From Labyrinthula sp. Ha (taxonomy: Eukaryota > Sar > Bigyra > Labyrinthulida > Labyrinthulaceae), in NCBI GenBank assembly GCA_015227615.1, contig JAALGZ010000029.1:62001-126000 (forward strand): a stretch of 64,000 bases of DNA. The letters are read 5' to 3'. This document shows positions 24,016-35,800 of this stretch, piece by piece (the stretch's first letter is position 1; each line of letters begins with the position of its first letter). The translations under genes were made by a program, and so were the position numbers. The notes under the pieces are model-generated. The model searched no databases. It worked only from the letters and a program-made list of their open reading frames with translations, and was not told the origin of the DNA.

Positions 24016-27000
24016 CTATAGATCTAATTTCCGAAAATCTTATGCACATAGTATTTTTAATAAATACTGATGTTTTCTTATTTCATCTATAGATCAACTT
24101 TCAAGATTATAGGATTAACATGTAGCTTCAGATATACTCGATATCATAGCTCGAGAAAACATCACAATTCATAACCACATAATAATTTGTAACGTTATCA
24201 GGCTGTAGGTTAGTTCCTGATTCTTCATAAAGGCGATCTCCAATCTTGATTCGGATACTCATAATATTATTGGGTATTCATCCCAAACCAAAGAAAAACT
24301 ACCAGCAGAATAAAAATCTAAAACCATATTAAACACCATGGATGCTATTCTTACCTATGAAGAAAAGGGATGCGTTTACTTTCTCCAAATTATAACAATA
24401 AACATAGCAGAATAAAAGCAGCATCTTGAGTTATTCTTTCTTTCTATCCAATATACAAGTCTTTGTTCCAGTCTACTTTTAAGTGTTGAGTAATTCTTAG
24501 ACAGTCAGATACCGCTGTTTTAATAAAACCTGCACTAAAGGCTGTTTTCTTGAATTTCATTTGCTCGAGAAAACTGCTTGATGGATCAGACAAAATTGTT
24601 ACTTTCTTCAAATTCTCTCTTCTTATTAAGGAGTATCAGCCGTTATGCAACTTGCCGACCCATGGTTGACCAGTACACATAGGGTGTGCACTCGTGCAAA
24701 TGTTTCTTAACACCGATACTTAGCGCTTGCCTGGGATAGTGACATGGCATATTTTAGTTACGATTTATTCTCATACATATGTATCCGGTAATGACTTACT
24801 TAATAAGTTTTTTATAGAGAAAGATTCCTAAAATGAAAACGAAGCTTATGTACCCATTGGTGTTCTCGTCCAAACAAAAATCACAAATTTTGAGATAGAG
24901 AAATTCTCCTTGATACTTTGGTAAGGTTAGCAAATGAAAAATCCAGGTTTAAAAATACACGATTTAAGTCCCAGAGAGAGAATTTCTTTTAAGATTTACC
25001 CAATTGATGTGAAAAAATAATCCTAATGTTTCTATTATATCACCTGTATGTTTTAGATCTTAACCCCACACACTGCCTGTGTCCCAAAAAACTGAGTTTA
25101 TAAAAAGTATAGTGTAACATTATATAACAAATTCTTAATAATATACTCTAACATATGACATGTCAAGCACCTTGCCTGCATGCATATGTCAATAATTTTA
25201 AAGCTAGAATTGCGTGCTATGTTACCCCTAACCATGATGTCAAAGGTAAGGATCTTGCAAGAATATACCTAGAAAAAATTATTTATCCCTTATTTTGATT
25301 CAGAATACCAATAAGAAAATAGTTTTAAATTTCTGTTCTGGACACACCTTATTTACAATGTTTTCACGAATAGAGTTTATCAAAAATCGCTAAGAGTTGT
25401 TATAGAGCTTAAAACACTATATATTTTTGTACCTGTGCGTTACTATTGTTGAGAGATATTTTGTTTTCGGGGTGCTTCTGTAGAGCTTTATCTCAATATG
25501 GTTCGCTAATGCTTCATTCTATCTCGTTTGATAAAATCTTGCTATCAAGGAGAGACTGAGGTTTGTCTTCGGTAATAGTGAATAGAAAAAAGGGCTGTCA
25601 AAATGAAAAAATGAACAAGTTTTTGCTATTGATTTAGTTTAAGGGAAAACGCCAATACGAGTTTAGAGTTCACCTGATACATCATACAAACTCTTGCTCT
25701 ATTGTGTGTATATTCACATGTTCGGAATACTAAAACCTATTAAGAGATTCCGAATCTGCATCTTGTAAAACATTTTCCCGACATTCGTGGAGTATATTTT
25801 CTAGAGGATGAATAGGTCAGCAACAGTTCAAAAATATCTGAGCATTAGCTATGGAGAGACTTGAATATTCTGATGGGAAAATTTATGTTAATCAACGTTT
25901 TCTGGCACAATGTTTCAAATAACAGACCACCTCTACATTTCATATATTCTGGTATTAATCGTTAATCTCTTACATGGGCATTGGAGAAAAAAATATTCCA
26001 TGCTATGGATTCCTCTCTCCTGTTTAAGCTCAACACTATAAATATAGTTGGAAGATTGCAAAGATTAGTGATTAAGAATTACAGACAGCCCTATATATTT
26101 ATATCACTTTGGTTTGGTGACCATGCAAATTCAGATTTGTAACTTTGTCTTCGCTAAGTGTTCTATAAAAGAAACGAGTTAAACTTGATGCTACTGGCCT
26201 AGTTATTGGTTGAAGCTCATATGGTCAATTGGGGTTGACTATTTCTTGGGACTATTTTATCCTGGTTCTTAATTCATACATATGATGTTCTGTATTTTTC
26301 TTCGCTTATGGATTTCGGCCCATCATCCAATTTATAATTAGTACATTGATGGTTCACAGCAGCACATCGTAATCTTGTAAAAATTCTCCTAAAGCCTACA
26401 TCCAAGCGGTTGAAGAAATGTCACCAACATATAAAAAAACAAACCAAAATAGTAGAACAAGGCAAAATCGAATTAGAATCACTAGCAAATTTATCAACAT
26501 GTCAGTATCTATGGGACTTGTTGGGAGGAGGTTAAGCAGATTATTGAAATGTAGCTAAATTTGAGAGATAGGGGATAAAAAATTGAGATTCTGTATTCCA
26601 ATATTATAACAAATATACCTTGTAAGTTATCTGAGTACAGACCTTGACTCCAATGTTCTCTATAACTCTATGAGGCATGTGAAGGGGGGTGCAAAAATGG
26701 GGGTCAATGCATGTAGGAAACTAACTAATAGTCTCTTGGAATTGAGTTTCTTTCACTGTTGGAAAATATATGGTATAACCAATAGGATTTTGGGTAGATA
26801 TCTTCTCCAAAACATTTTGTTGGGCCATTCTTTGGTTGCCAATTTTGCCAATCTCAAATCCGAAGTAGAACAGGCAAAAATAGTTTAGCAGCTACTGAAA
26901 CCAGACAGCCTGTGCTGCCGACTAAAACTAAAAACATACATATACATTGTTTGACACTGCGTATCACCTTCGCCTCTTCATGAAATATATCTTTGGTATT

Positions 27001-30000
27001 GTATAAGGAACGTTGTAGCGCTTCGTTAATTTATTTCTCATATTTCTTGAGGATAAGTATTGGGAAAAGTAGTAATTGGAATATTGAATTTTATTATTAT
27101 ACCTATGGATGAATAAGTATGTTGCATAGCAAAATAGCTAGTTCCATTTCTTATTGTAGCACCCTAGGTTGCATATGAATTCTTCTAGTAGTTTAATTGG
27201 TACAGGTATTCTCCAAACACTCTTTTGCCTGAATTTATTTGGTGTTGAGAGCTGTTTTGAATAATTATTTATTTTTGCTCATACCTTACTTAATTATACA
27301 CTTTGTATAATTGAACACCAAGGAAATGTTCTTAGGCAATACAGGTGGCTCCTTGCCTACTGTTGCAAAGTAAATTGATGTGCTTTTTTGATTTTAAAAA
27401 AGAAACTAAATTTATAAAGTAAGAATGAAGTAAGAAAAATAATATCTGAGGTAAGATGACATGAGAAACGAATAAGCCATCATGTCGCTGCAAGCCGGGT
27501 ATAAATTGAAGTTACAAATAATTACTTGATGAATGATAAGTTTAATTACACGTAATATGAATATGTGTTTATTGGATTCCAAAAATACTTAGTTATTCCA
27601 ATAATAGAAGAGAAATCATTTCAACTGCAAAATCACAAGAGCGAATGCAACGATTCTTAAGATAAAATGATAGCAAGAAAAAAATTCTGCTTCTATAAGC
27701 TAAATAAATGTTTAAATAACTTGTATAATTAGTTTTAAGTGGTACATAATAAGGTTAAGTCCCAATATCGGCTGTTTTTTCTCGAAGAGCTATGTACCGG
27801 TAGTAACAATGTATTATATTGCATGGGGCCTATGACACAAACTTCTTATACTTCTTAAACGTTTGATATATGTTGCTTAGTGTCCGACGCTCAAAAAAAT
27901 ACATATATGTTCTAATACTGGATTATCATAAATAGCATTAGTTGTACATATTTATATATAAAAATACTTTCAGTATGAATTGCTCTCTTATATATAATCC
28001 CGGATTATATTTAGTTGATATACTTTTAACTTCCCAATCATAGCTATTCTACCGATACTTTAATTGAATGAGGTGGGTATCTAATTATTTTTTTGCGTCT
28101 ATCCATATTAATATCGTTTCCAATCCAAGTTGGAACGAAACATATAACAATTATCAGAAAGCCGCTGCTGGATACACTCCGCAAGCACCAAAAACAGAAA
28201 TTCTGCATGTTTCTCACAAGAATACCCACATTTCAGTTATTGCTCTGGTAAGAGAGCACTATGTGTAGCTCATAGAGTAGATCACTGAAGTTGACGTAAG
28301 GTTTCAATCAGTTGCAAAGGAATATTACTGTTATCACGAAGATGGACTATGCCACAGGAACAGGTGCTCTAACGGGGTTTCGCCACTATTTATATATGAA
28401 TATATTGCTTAATTATTGTTTTCGCTGATCAGTATACGTCTTTGGATTACGTTGCGGTTTGCCTGGCGCTATAATAGTTTCGATATAGACTCATATGTGG
28501 TTAAATCTCAGGATTATTGACTTCAAGAATGACTTACTAGTTGAAGAAAAGGTAAGAGTTCTTTCACCAGAGTCTTCAACAATACCTAAATGGGCTACTG
28601 CAGTCTCTAAGTTTTTGCACTACTACAATGACTTTATCTATGCAACACTGAATTTCAACCAGCAATACCAAGATCGCTTCTATGAAAACTACGCCTCACA
28701 TAAGCCTACAGGTATCTGTATAGCAGAAAATAAAAAATAAGCTTAAGACACTTAACAACAAGCAATGCAAACTCTGTTTTCTAATGTTATCCGGAATACA
28801 ACATCACCCTCTTTACTTGAACTCGAGCTCGGTTATGCTTTAGGTAACGTAATGTTCTCTTGCTTTAACTATTAATTTCTTGAACTTAGTATATAATCTG
28901 AAGCCAAAATTCAGGGTTATACGAAATATTTAGATTTCTTGGATAGTAATATTGTTGACGCTTGATCCATATGATTTGTTAATTTTTCTTCTGTATTGCG
29001 GCCATTAGATGCTACCTCTCTTATAGAAGGCAACATTACCAATATGTCATCGGGTGATTTCAACATACATAGCCGTGATCCTTCTTTGCATTTACCGTAG
29101 TGCACTAAAATAGGTGCCCATTATTCACCAAAATTAGTTCAAGAAATTATCTAATAAATAATTAAGTTGAAGAAAAGTACTTAGCGCTCCTTTTAATATC
29201 TGCTAACGTTCTTGAGATGGATATAAGTTGTCTACTAAGAACAAGCACTAATTACCGTTTTCTATGCATCTGATTTCCAAATATTTGATATTTTTAAGAA
29301 ATAATCAGAAAAACTGACTAGACTGATAATATACAAAAAAAATGTTTTCAATGTCACAGCGCATATACTAGTACCGAGGGAGTTGGACTTCATTTTTACC
29401 TCGAGATTGTAGAGAACTTATTCTATGCTCTATTGAAGGGTTCATTGCATTTGACAGAGATTGGCGCGGTAGCCGTACTTGAAAAACTCCATATCCCATG
29501 CCTCTTCTATTTCTTCTGAAATTGAATAGGTATGCTGAGGTTGATTCAGAGACTGATTGTTGAAGCAAAATTTGCACTTTCTATCGTTCAAGTAGGTAAC
29601 GGGATCATAAAATATAGAATCCTTTGGTGATACAAAAGATTAACTTTAGTCTAAATAAATTACAGCCATATCATAATTCATTTTGAATGGCGATTCTAGT
29701 AATAACATCTTACCGTCTTAGCCATGTAGCTCGCTCGCCAAACCCGTTGTCAGTTCTGCATGGGACCTTTGTTTGAAACTTAGATCCTTAGGAAGTGAGA
29801 TTAGCACATGTTGAAGAAATAAACAGCATATACCTTAAGTGGAAAAAATTTTAAAAAAGAATCTGTTTAATATTGCATATAAAAGTTTTACAATAGTTTA
29901 AATCCAGAATAGAACCTTTCGTATCAAGATAGCTACAAAGGCTCTATGGTATTAAGTTATTGTTTGTGGTGAAGATATATTTTACGAGGCATGAGTTGGT

Positions 30001-30183
30001 AATTCTCAGTTTACAAGTATGGACTTTTCAGCATATTCAGAGTAAGGAGCAAAATTTGGGACTATAAGCGGCATTTGATTATTAAAATGGTTTTTTATTG
30101 CTTTCACGTTGAAACTTCTTGAGTTATGTTGAATTTAATGTGGCATTACTACAAAATCGATCAAAGCAAAATCAAATAAAGAG
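24016..30183. other. Gene desert with a few short open frames
   Basis: About 6 kb of AT-rich DNA with no recognised gene, RNA or repeat. Slightly coding-like short frames occur at 26670-26888, 28068-28268 and 28495-28740, all on the plus strand. The last (81 codons) has a natural-looking composition (IPKWATAVSKFLHYYNDF) but no family. They are too weak to call and may be relics. Confidence 0.45.
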
Positions 30184-30493
30184 ATGAGCAGAGTTGGTTC
30201 ATTTCTAGGAGGGCTCTTTGTCGGCACAGCAGCTTATGCATGGTACGTTTTATTTCAAGAATTTATGATTTGGTAGGTTGAGCTTAGAAATAAACGAGAA
30301 GGCTTTTGAAACACAACAACAACTACAGGGTGTCCGCGCTGTTCTCTTTGACGAAGAAGAAAAAAACATTGCGTCTCATGTTTCTCCGGGAGAAAATTTC
30401 AAGAAAGAAATTGGCACCAACTTTAAGAGAAAATGGAATAATTTGTTGGATAAAACGGCTGGGAAAATAAACTCAACATTTTCCAAAGAATAA
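30184..30493 (+). CDS. Small single-span protein, possibly mitochondrial (MICOS Mic12/Aim5-like layout)
   Basis: Exon 1 30184-30242 and exon 2 30277-30493 are separated by a 34-nt GT-AG intron (30243-30276), giving 91 residues. The N-terminus, MSRVGSFLGGLFVGTAAYAW, is a glycine-rich membrane segment with almost no residues before it. It is followed by a helical charged region (LEINEKAFETQQQLQGVRAV) and a basic tail. This order, a GxxG-type N-terminal span then a coiled-coil-like helix, is that of fungal Mic12/Aim5 and similar small cristae-organising subunits, but no diagnostic motif fixes the family. The start is the first ATG and the splice keeps frame. The neighbours MRPL54 and GPAA1 do not inform its function. 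Its stop lies 41 bp from that of convergent MRPL54. Confidence 0.6.
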
Positions 30494-30534
30494 AAATAAA
30501 CTTCATGGTTTACTTACTTTTATCTATTTCAACC

Positions 30535-30901
30535 TTAACCTGAAGCATTGTTCGCTTTAATCTTTGCTTTTCTTTCTCTTTGGAACTGCCTTCTTGCTTC
30601 ATTCCATGTGGTATTATTAAAATCCTTTACTTCCTTCTTTGGATCTAGCAGTGTGAACAACCACTCAGGGTACTCTGAGTCTTCCTAATAGTCTTAGAGG
30701 ATAGAAAAAATACTTTGATAACTGGGTTCTTTTCATCTTTTTTCAAAGCTACACTATATAACAATCACTCAAAAGAGACAGCATTTACGGAACTTCATCA
30801 CCAACCTTTGTCTACAAATGAAAAAAAAAGAAAGCCTGAACAGAAAAGAAACGAAATATCTGGCTATTTAGTGCTCTTCGACCCCTTATTATTAGGCTCA
30901 T
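30535..30901 (-). CDS. MRPL54: Mitochondrial ribosomal protein mL54 (MRPL54/MRPL37 family), four exons
   Basis: Exons 30901-30842, 30811-30789, 30753-30714 and 30684-30535 are joined by GT-AG introns of 30, 35 and 29 nt and encode 90 residues. All three junctions keep frame. The N-terminus (MSLIIRGRRALNSQIFRFFS) is arginine-rich and lacks acidic residues, as expected of a mitochondrial presequence. The body has the family signature KNPVIKEDSEYPEWLFTLLD, and the C-terminus is the typical basic helix with R/K-rich spacing (RRQFQRERKAKIKANN). The protein is a component of the large mitoribosomal subunit. The 23-nt second exon is very small. The gene shares an 80-bp divergent spacer with GPAA1. 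It was found only by allowing tiny introns; no single exon is long enough to stand out. Confidence 0.88.
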
Positions 30902-30981
30902 TTTTCTGGTTGTCTCTTTACTTTAATAATTAGTTTTTCTTTAACGCTTTAGTTTTTAAACGGTCAATAGCAGTGACTGTT
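30902..30981. promoter_or_regulatory. 80-bp bidirectional promoter between MRPL54 and GPAA1
   Basis: The MRPL54 ATG reads leftward from 30901 and the GPAA1 ATG starts at 30982, leaving only 80 bp for both 5' UTRs and promoters. The spacer is AT-rich and contains TTAACGCTTT and AAACGGTC, but no certain element. Confidence 0.5.
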
Positions 30982-32325
30982 ATGGACATTCTGACAAAGC
31001 TAGAGAAAAACAAGAACAAAGTTGAGATTGGATTGTATCTTTTAGGGGTGATATGGGTGTTTTTGTTTCCTTTGGTTTGCATTTCTACGCTTGAATTAAA
31101 GCCTAGGGGAACTTACAATGATGAGAATGCTTTATCAGTGCCTTATATAACTCCAAGTTTCACAAGAAGCGACTTGGAAGCATGTAAAATGTTGAACAAA
31201 ACAAACTTGGTTGAGATTTATAAGGAGTTGAATCTATTTCGTGTTAATAATAAATTTGGATCGCAGTTTGAGGAAAACCTATTGATTATAGTTCTGAGCG
31301 AAGAAGATATTTTCCCAAGTGTTGAGTGCTTTGCAGCCAGTCTACAGAAAAGCGCCTGGCTGAGCAAAAACATTTTATTTCAATTCATTGACACTAACTC
31401 TGTAGGCTTAGCTGTTAAACTAGCGAATGATTATTACTCTGGAACACTCAATCTGGGTCTATTGTACTCTGTTTTCATTTTTGAAGTTGACATTAAGCAA
31501 TTGGCGACGACTTCTGTGTCTCTTTTTTACCAGGGGTTCAATGGGCAACTTCCAAATCAAGATTATGTAAATTTGGTCTATTCGGTTCTTAAGTACAAAT
31601 GCAGAAGCTGTGAAATAGATAGACAGGCATCTACAAAATCAGATCTCTACAAAAACTTGTTTAAAGAGATAAGAGTACAAGGCTATGAAAGATCTGAGAA
31701 ACTTCATGGAAACTTCCTTCGGTTGAATGTAGATGCTTTAACCGTTAATTTTAAGATCATTAACGGCCAAAAGGAAATCAGTCAGATGCTAAGAGTTATG
31801 GAAAGTTGTATTCGGGGAATGAGCAACACTGTAGAAAAGCTGCATCATTCATTTTTCTTTTATTATCTGCTGAGTACCGAAGTCTTCGTGTCTATAGATG
31901 AATATGCGTGGAGTTTGGCATTGCTTATGGGCCCAGTTCTTGTTGAAATTTTAGTTGGTTTGGGTTCTTTTAATCCCTACAAGGAAGCGAGTGGTGGAAA
32001 CTTACTCATCCTGATGTTTTTTTTTGCGTTTGTGAGCAACCTTGGAGTTATAAACTATGGTTTAGCTTTACCCTTGGCTGCGTTTAACTCTTGGTTCTAT
32101 GCAAAAGCATTTTCAGATGATAACTGGCCAAAGTATATTCCTTTTACGATAGCTTTCATTCTTACATCCCCCGTCTATCATCTTGTTATGGTTGAAGACA
32201 CAAATTATATCTCTGGAAGGATGGAAATTATTTCTTTTTTCTCTGTTAATAACATTCTTTTCTCCATGACCCTAATGGTTCATTCATTCTTGCATCTACT
32301 GGTGGCCGTTAAAAGATTTTCTTAA
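30982..32325 (+). CDS. GPAA1: GPI transamidase component GAA1/GPAA1
   Basis: 447 residues from the ATG at 30982; an upstream GTG at 30973 is in frame, but ATG is preferred. There is an N-terminal span (about 14-36), then a lumenal domain with YNDENALSVPY near residue 49 and the family hallmark GFNGQLPNQDYVN at about 186-198. A HSFFFYYLLSTEVFVSIDEY block (about 291-310) and a multi-span C-terminal half follow. GAA1 is the metallopeptidase-like subunit of the ER GPI transamidase, which joins preassembled GPI to the cleaved C-terminus of proteins. At 447 residues it is shorter than the roughly 600 of yeast and human GAA1. This may reflect trimmed loops, since both conserved blocks and the terminal spans are present. 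Confidence 0.9.
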   Translation: MDILTKLEKNKNKVEIGLYLLGVIWVFLFPLVCISTLELKPRGTYNDENALSVPYITPSFTRSDLEACKMLNKTNLVEIYKELNLFRVNNKFGSQFEENLLIIVLSEEDIFPSVECFAASLQKSAWLSKNILFQFIDTNSVGLAVKLANDYYSGTLNLGLLYSVFIFEVDIKQLATTSVSLFYQGFNGQLPNQDYVNLVYSVLKYKCRSCEIDRQASTKSDLYKNLFKEIRVQGYERSEKLHGNFLRLNVDALTVNFKIINGQKEISQMLRVMESCIRGMSNTVEKLHHSFFFYYLLSTEVFVSIDEYAWSLALLMGPVLVEILVGLGSFNPYKEASGGNLLILMFFFAFVSNLGVINYGLALPLAAFNSWFYAKAFSDDNWPKYIPFTIAFILTSPVYHLVMVEDTNYISGRMEIISFFSVNNILFSMTLMVHSFLHLLVAVKRFS

Positions 32326-32390
32326 TCATAACGGACTTATTCATACAGCACAGAAGTAGCCGTTAAAAAAAGAGAAACAAACTTTAAAGT

Positions 32391-32768
32391 TTAAATCTTT
32401 TTGGTTTTCTGTTTGTTCTTTCTCTGAGCAAGCTCTGCAAGTTGAGCTTTCTTTTTCTTGTCTTCTGGTTTCTTTTCCTTTCTCTTAGCTTTAATATCAT
32501 CTACAGAAGCAGAAACAACAGGCCTTTGAACTTTGACAGTTTTTCTTCTTCGCTTCTTCTTCTCCTGACCCTTCTGCTCTTTCTTGTTTAATCTTCTCCA
32601 AGCTGTTGTCCAGGTTAGCTTAGCAGGTTTCTTCTTATTATCATGTAGAGATCTAGTTTTGTGATTGATAAAGGTTACAAGCTGACCATCACGTCTAACG
32701 AAACTGGAGCCATGCCCAGGATAAATCCTATACTCACTGAATGCACAGATTCCTGTCTTAATAACCAT
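32391..32768 (-). CDS. RPL24: 60S ribosomal protein eL24
   Basis: 125 residues starting MVIKTGICAFSEYRIYPGHG, the standard eL24 opening, although the zinc-type cysteine arrangement is reduced. The block KKPAKLTWTTAWRRLNKKEQ is the conserved 'KLTWT..YR..HKK' core. The lysine/arginine-rich C-terminal tail is typical of the family's extended helix in the large cytosolic subunit. Length and start fit the family. It is intronless and convergent with GPAA1, with 65 bp between the stops. Confidence 0.95.
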   Translation of the reverse strand: MVIKTGICAFSEYRIYPGHGSSFVRRDGQLVTFINHKTRSLHDNKKKPAKLTWTTAWRRLNKKEQKGQEKKKRRRKTVKVQRPVVSASVDDIKAKRKEKKPEDKKKKAQLAELAQRKNKQKTKKI

Positions 32769-32849
32769 TTCCTTTTTTGTTGGTTTGTCTTTTACAAATT
32801 TTGGGCAATTACATTTTGTCTACCGTACATTTCATTTATATCGTCATAA

Positions 32850-35800
32850 TAGAAACGGATATATTCTTGAGGTTGATACCTATCCGTTATCATAATGCAC
32901 ATTTGTTATACTGAGAAATTAATAATTGCTCACTTATACTTGTAAAATTTGTAAGACGAATTATATTATACAAAGAGTGAAGGAATAAGATATTTAAGGA
33001 AAACTATGTTTTGTAACTCAAAGTGTTGAACCTTAAAATGTCTACACGTGAACTGAAAGAAGTCAATTTAATTATTTCTAGTATTCCACTTGGAATACTT
33101 ATAGCTTGATATTTGGCTCTAGAATCAAGAAATTTAACTCTTAGCAAAGGTTTATTTCTTTCGGGATGGCTGTGCATGTTATACAGAAACCTCAGTCTAG
33201 AGATGATTATGAATTTTTCTAAATTTGATTAACTAACCTGGTCAATGGGACATAACTTATACTTACGAGTTATTAAAAATTAATAGACTACTAGTTACCA
33301 TATATTGCTCATCCATGTCTTAATTCAATTCAGTTGATGACATGCGCGTTTCCGTCTTCATCGCGATGGCTTTTATCCCTCAACGGAAGCCTAAAACGCA
33401 CGGCATTCCATTCACCATTGATTCAAAAGTTTCTTTCTCTGCATTGAACGAGAAAATTTTAACTTTCTCAACGATAGCGAAACCTGTTAAAATTATTTTA
33501 ATCATATCTTCCATGTGATAATGAAGCGCATTGTTATAAGAGTTGCTAACAAAAACTCTTTAGCTGCGTGTGATTTGCACAGGTGTGTAAGGTTGCATGC
33601 ACCGGGGTAACAAAATAAATATATTCTGCTTGACTATGATTCTACCAAATAATTTCCATATTCGTTAAACATACTAGACCCTTAGACAAAACAACCAATA
33701 ACTATGTCAATTTGACATTTTGTTGTCAAAATACCCAAAAAACTTTTTCATATTTGCACCAAACGCAAAGATTCAAAAATTTGCTACAGGGTCCAACTAC
33801 AACCTATTACTGAACTATTCCCATGTCATGTGGCCAATTTTTACAGGTTTTCATACGGTGCGGAAATTAAACAAGAAATTTTCGAGAATATACCACAGGG
33901 TCGCATAGCCGATCTTTATTCTGATTATCAATTGATAATCACAATAAAATCAGAATCGTTTTACAAAAGCCAAAATCCCATTTCTTTTATTGATAATCAG
34001 AATCAAAGCAACTATCAAATAGTTATTGATACTTTTTATCATATTCGGTCCCTAATCAAGATTCAGATCTACCTACAATTCTCATGTAAAAAATGAAGAA
34101 GCTTTCTTACCATTTATTTTTAATAAAAGATATATTCGCAGCATGGATACTTCTGTTGAATACTTCATTTGCTCCTGGATGAGTTATATCTCTTTCACTA
34201 TTTAGTATTACTAAAAAGTAGTTGCTATTTGTAAGAAGAAATTTGGGGCTGGATATCTCAATAATCTATGCTTGAAGTACACAGATGTGATTGGAACATG
34301 ATAAAAATGTGCCAACAAAAATGATAATTGCGGAAAATTTATTGTTACTGAATTAGCGGATAACAAATAGTTAGAGAACTTTGTTCCTCAATTGCTTCCT
34401 TAGCAATAAAAACTTTTTGCTCAAAACTGTGCCTGGTTTAAAGATATATATGTTTATATTACTTGTTTTTTTACCCGATGGTTTTTATGATTTTGGAAGT
34501 TTTTTGAGAGTAAATAATGCGCGGCTAATAGAAAAATATAATTATTATGTTCTTTAGTGACTTTAGAAGACCATCCTCAAGATATTGAGTTCTTACATAA
34601 TTGTTCATGGCTGATATTCCATGACGAACTGATATTGCTTTGAAATAGTGCTAATTGCTCCATCAGTTTTCTTAATAATTTTGCCAGGATCGGATTACAA
34701 AACTTGACTTGCTTCTCATAGTTTGCTATCGATTTCAACCACAAACCACTATACTATCAATGCCGGGGTTAATACGAGGAGAATATTTAATTCCAAAAAG
34801 GGTATTTTGTAAGTTGTTTTTATTAGAGGCAGTACATATTATGAAGGCCAGTATGGAACTAGCATAGTATATACTTTCCTACACCGACTTAACAACTAAC
34901 GAATTCAATAGGTTTTTAAATGATTTCATCGTGTCAAGAGTACTTGACGCATTAAGTCATATGAAGTTATTCCCTCTTTCTGAAAATGTATACTCCATGT
35001 TTTTCGAGGAAATGTATGATATAGTTAGAGTCAAATTTGAGAAAATGATAGTTTAGCTCCAATTACTTTTTCGCTATCCATCTTTCTGGTTTTCATTGCC
35101 GACTTTGCATTGGTTTTTAATGTTACCCGTCTAGTGTCTATGGTTTATTTGGCATGAAGTTAGATAATCAAACTTAATGCTTCCTTTTGTACTTTTGCCA
35201 CGACATTCTTAAGTTTTCTTTCATGTCCAAAGCTTATTGATCTATGTTGATTGTAGCTTACCTTCCCGTCACTAAACTTATTGATTCTGAACACACAGTA
35301 ATATGTTATTGGAGATGAATAATTATTTCAAATAGTCTTCGCTCAGCTCTCACAAAATAGCACAACATGTCTACTCTCTCTTTATAAGAATATTCATATG
35401 TTCAAGAATATGATGTAAACTCTTAGAATAATCTTTATCCTCTATAGCGAATCTTCATTTAGTAAATGTCAAAATGTTTATGGCTAGCAAGAGCTTTCAA
35501 CCCTCACTATATCCTCAAAATGAACTAAATCATTATGCCCAGACTCAGTTTAAAAAACCAGTAGTTAATATTTGAATTTATTTATTAAGCACCTTGTCAT
35601 TCTATATTTATTGTGCAGTGTAAGAATTCCATATTCGTAATTTATATAATTACAATTATCAGAGTTACTGATATTTGTAGTTAGGTCTTTTTTACTGTAC
35701 ACTCTAGTCATATTAACTCTAGCTTGCATATCATTTGGAAAACTTATGATAAAGTAATATTTTCGGCATTCACGTGTTGCTGTTGTGAATAGTATAATAC

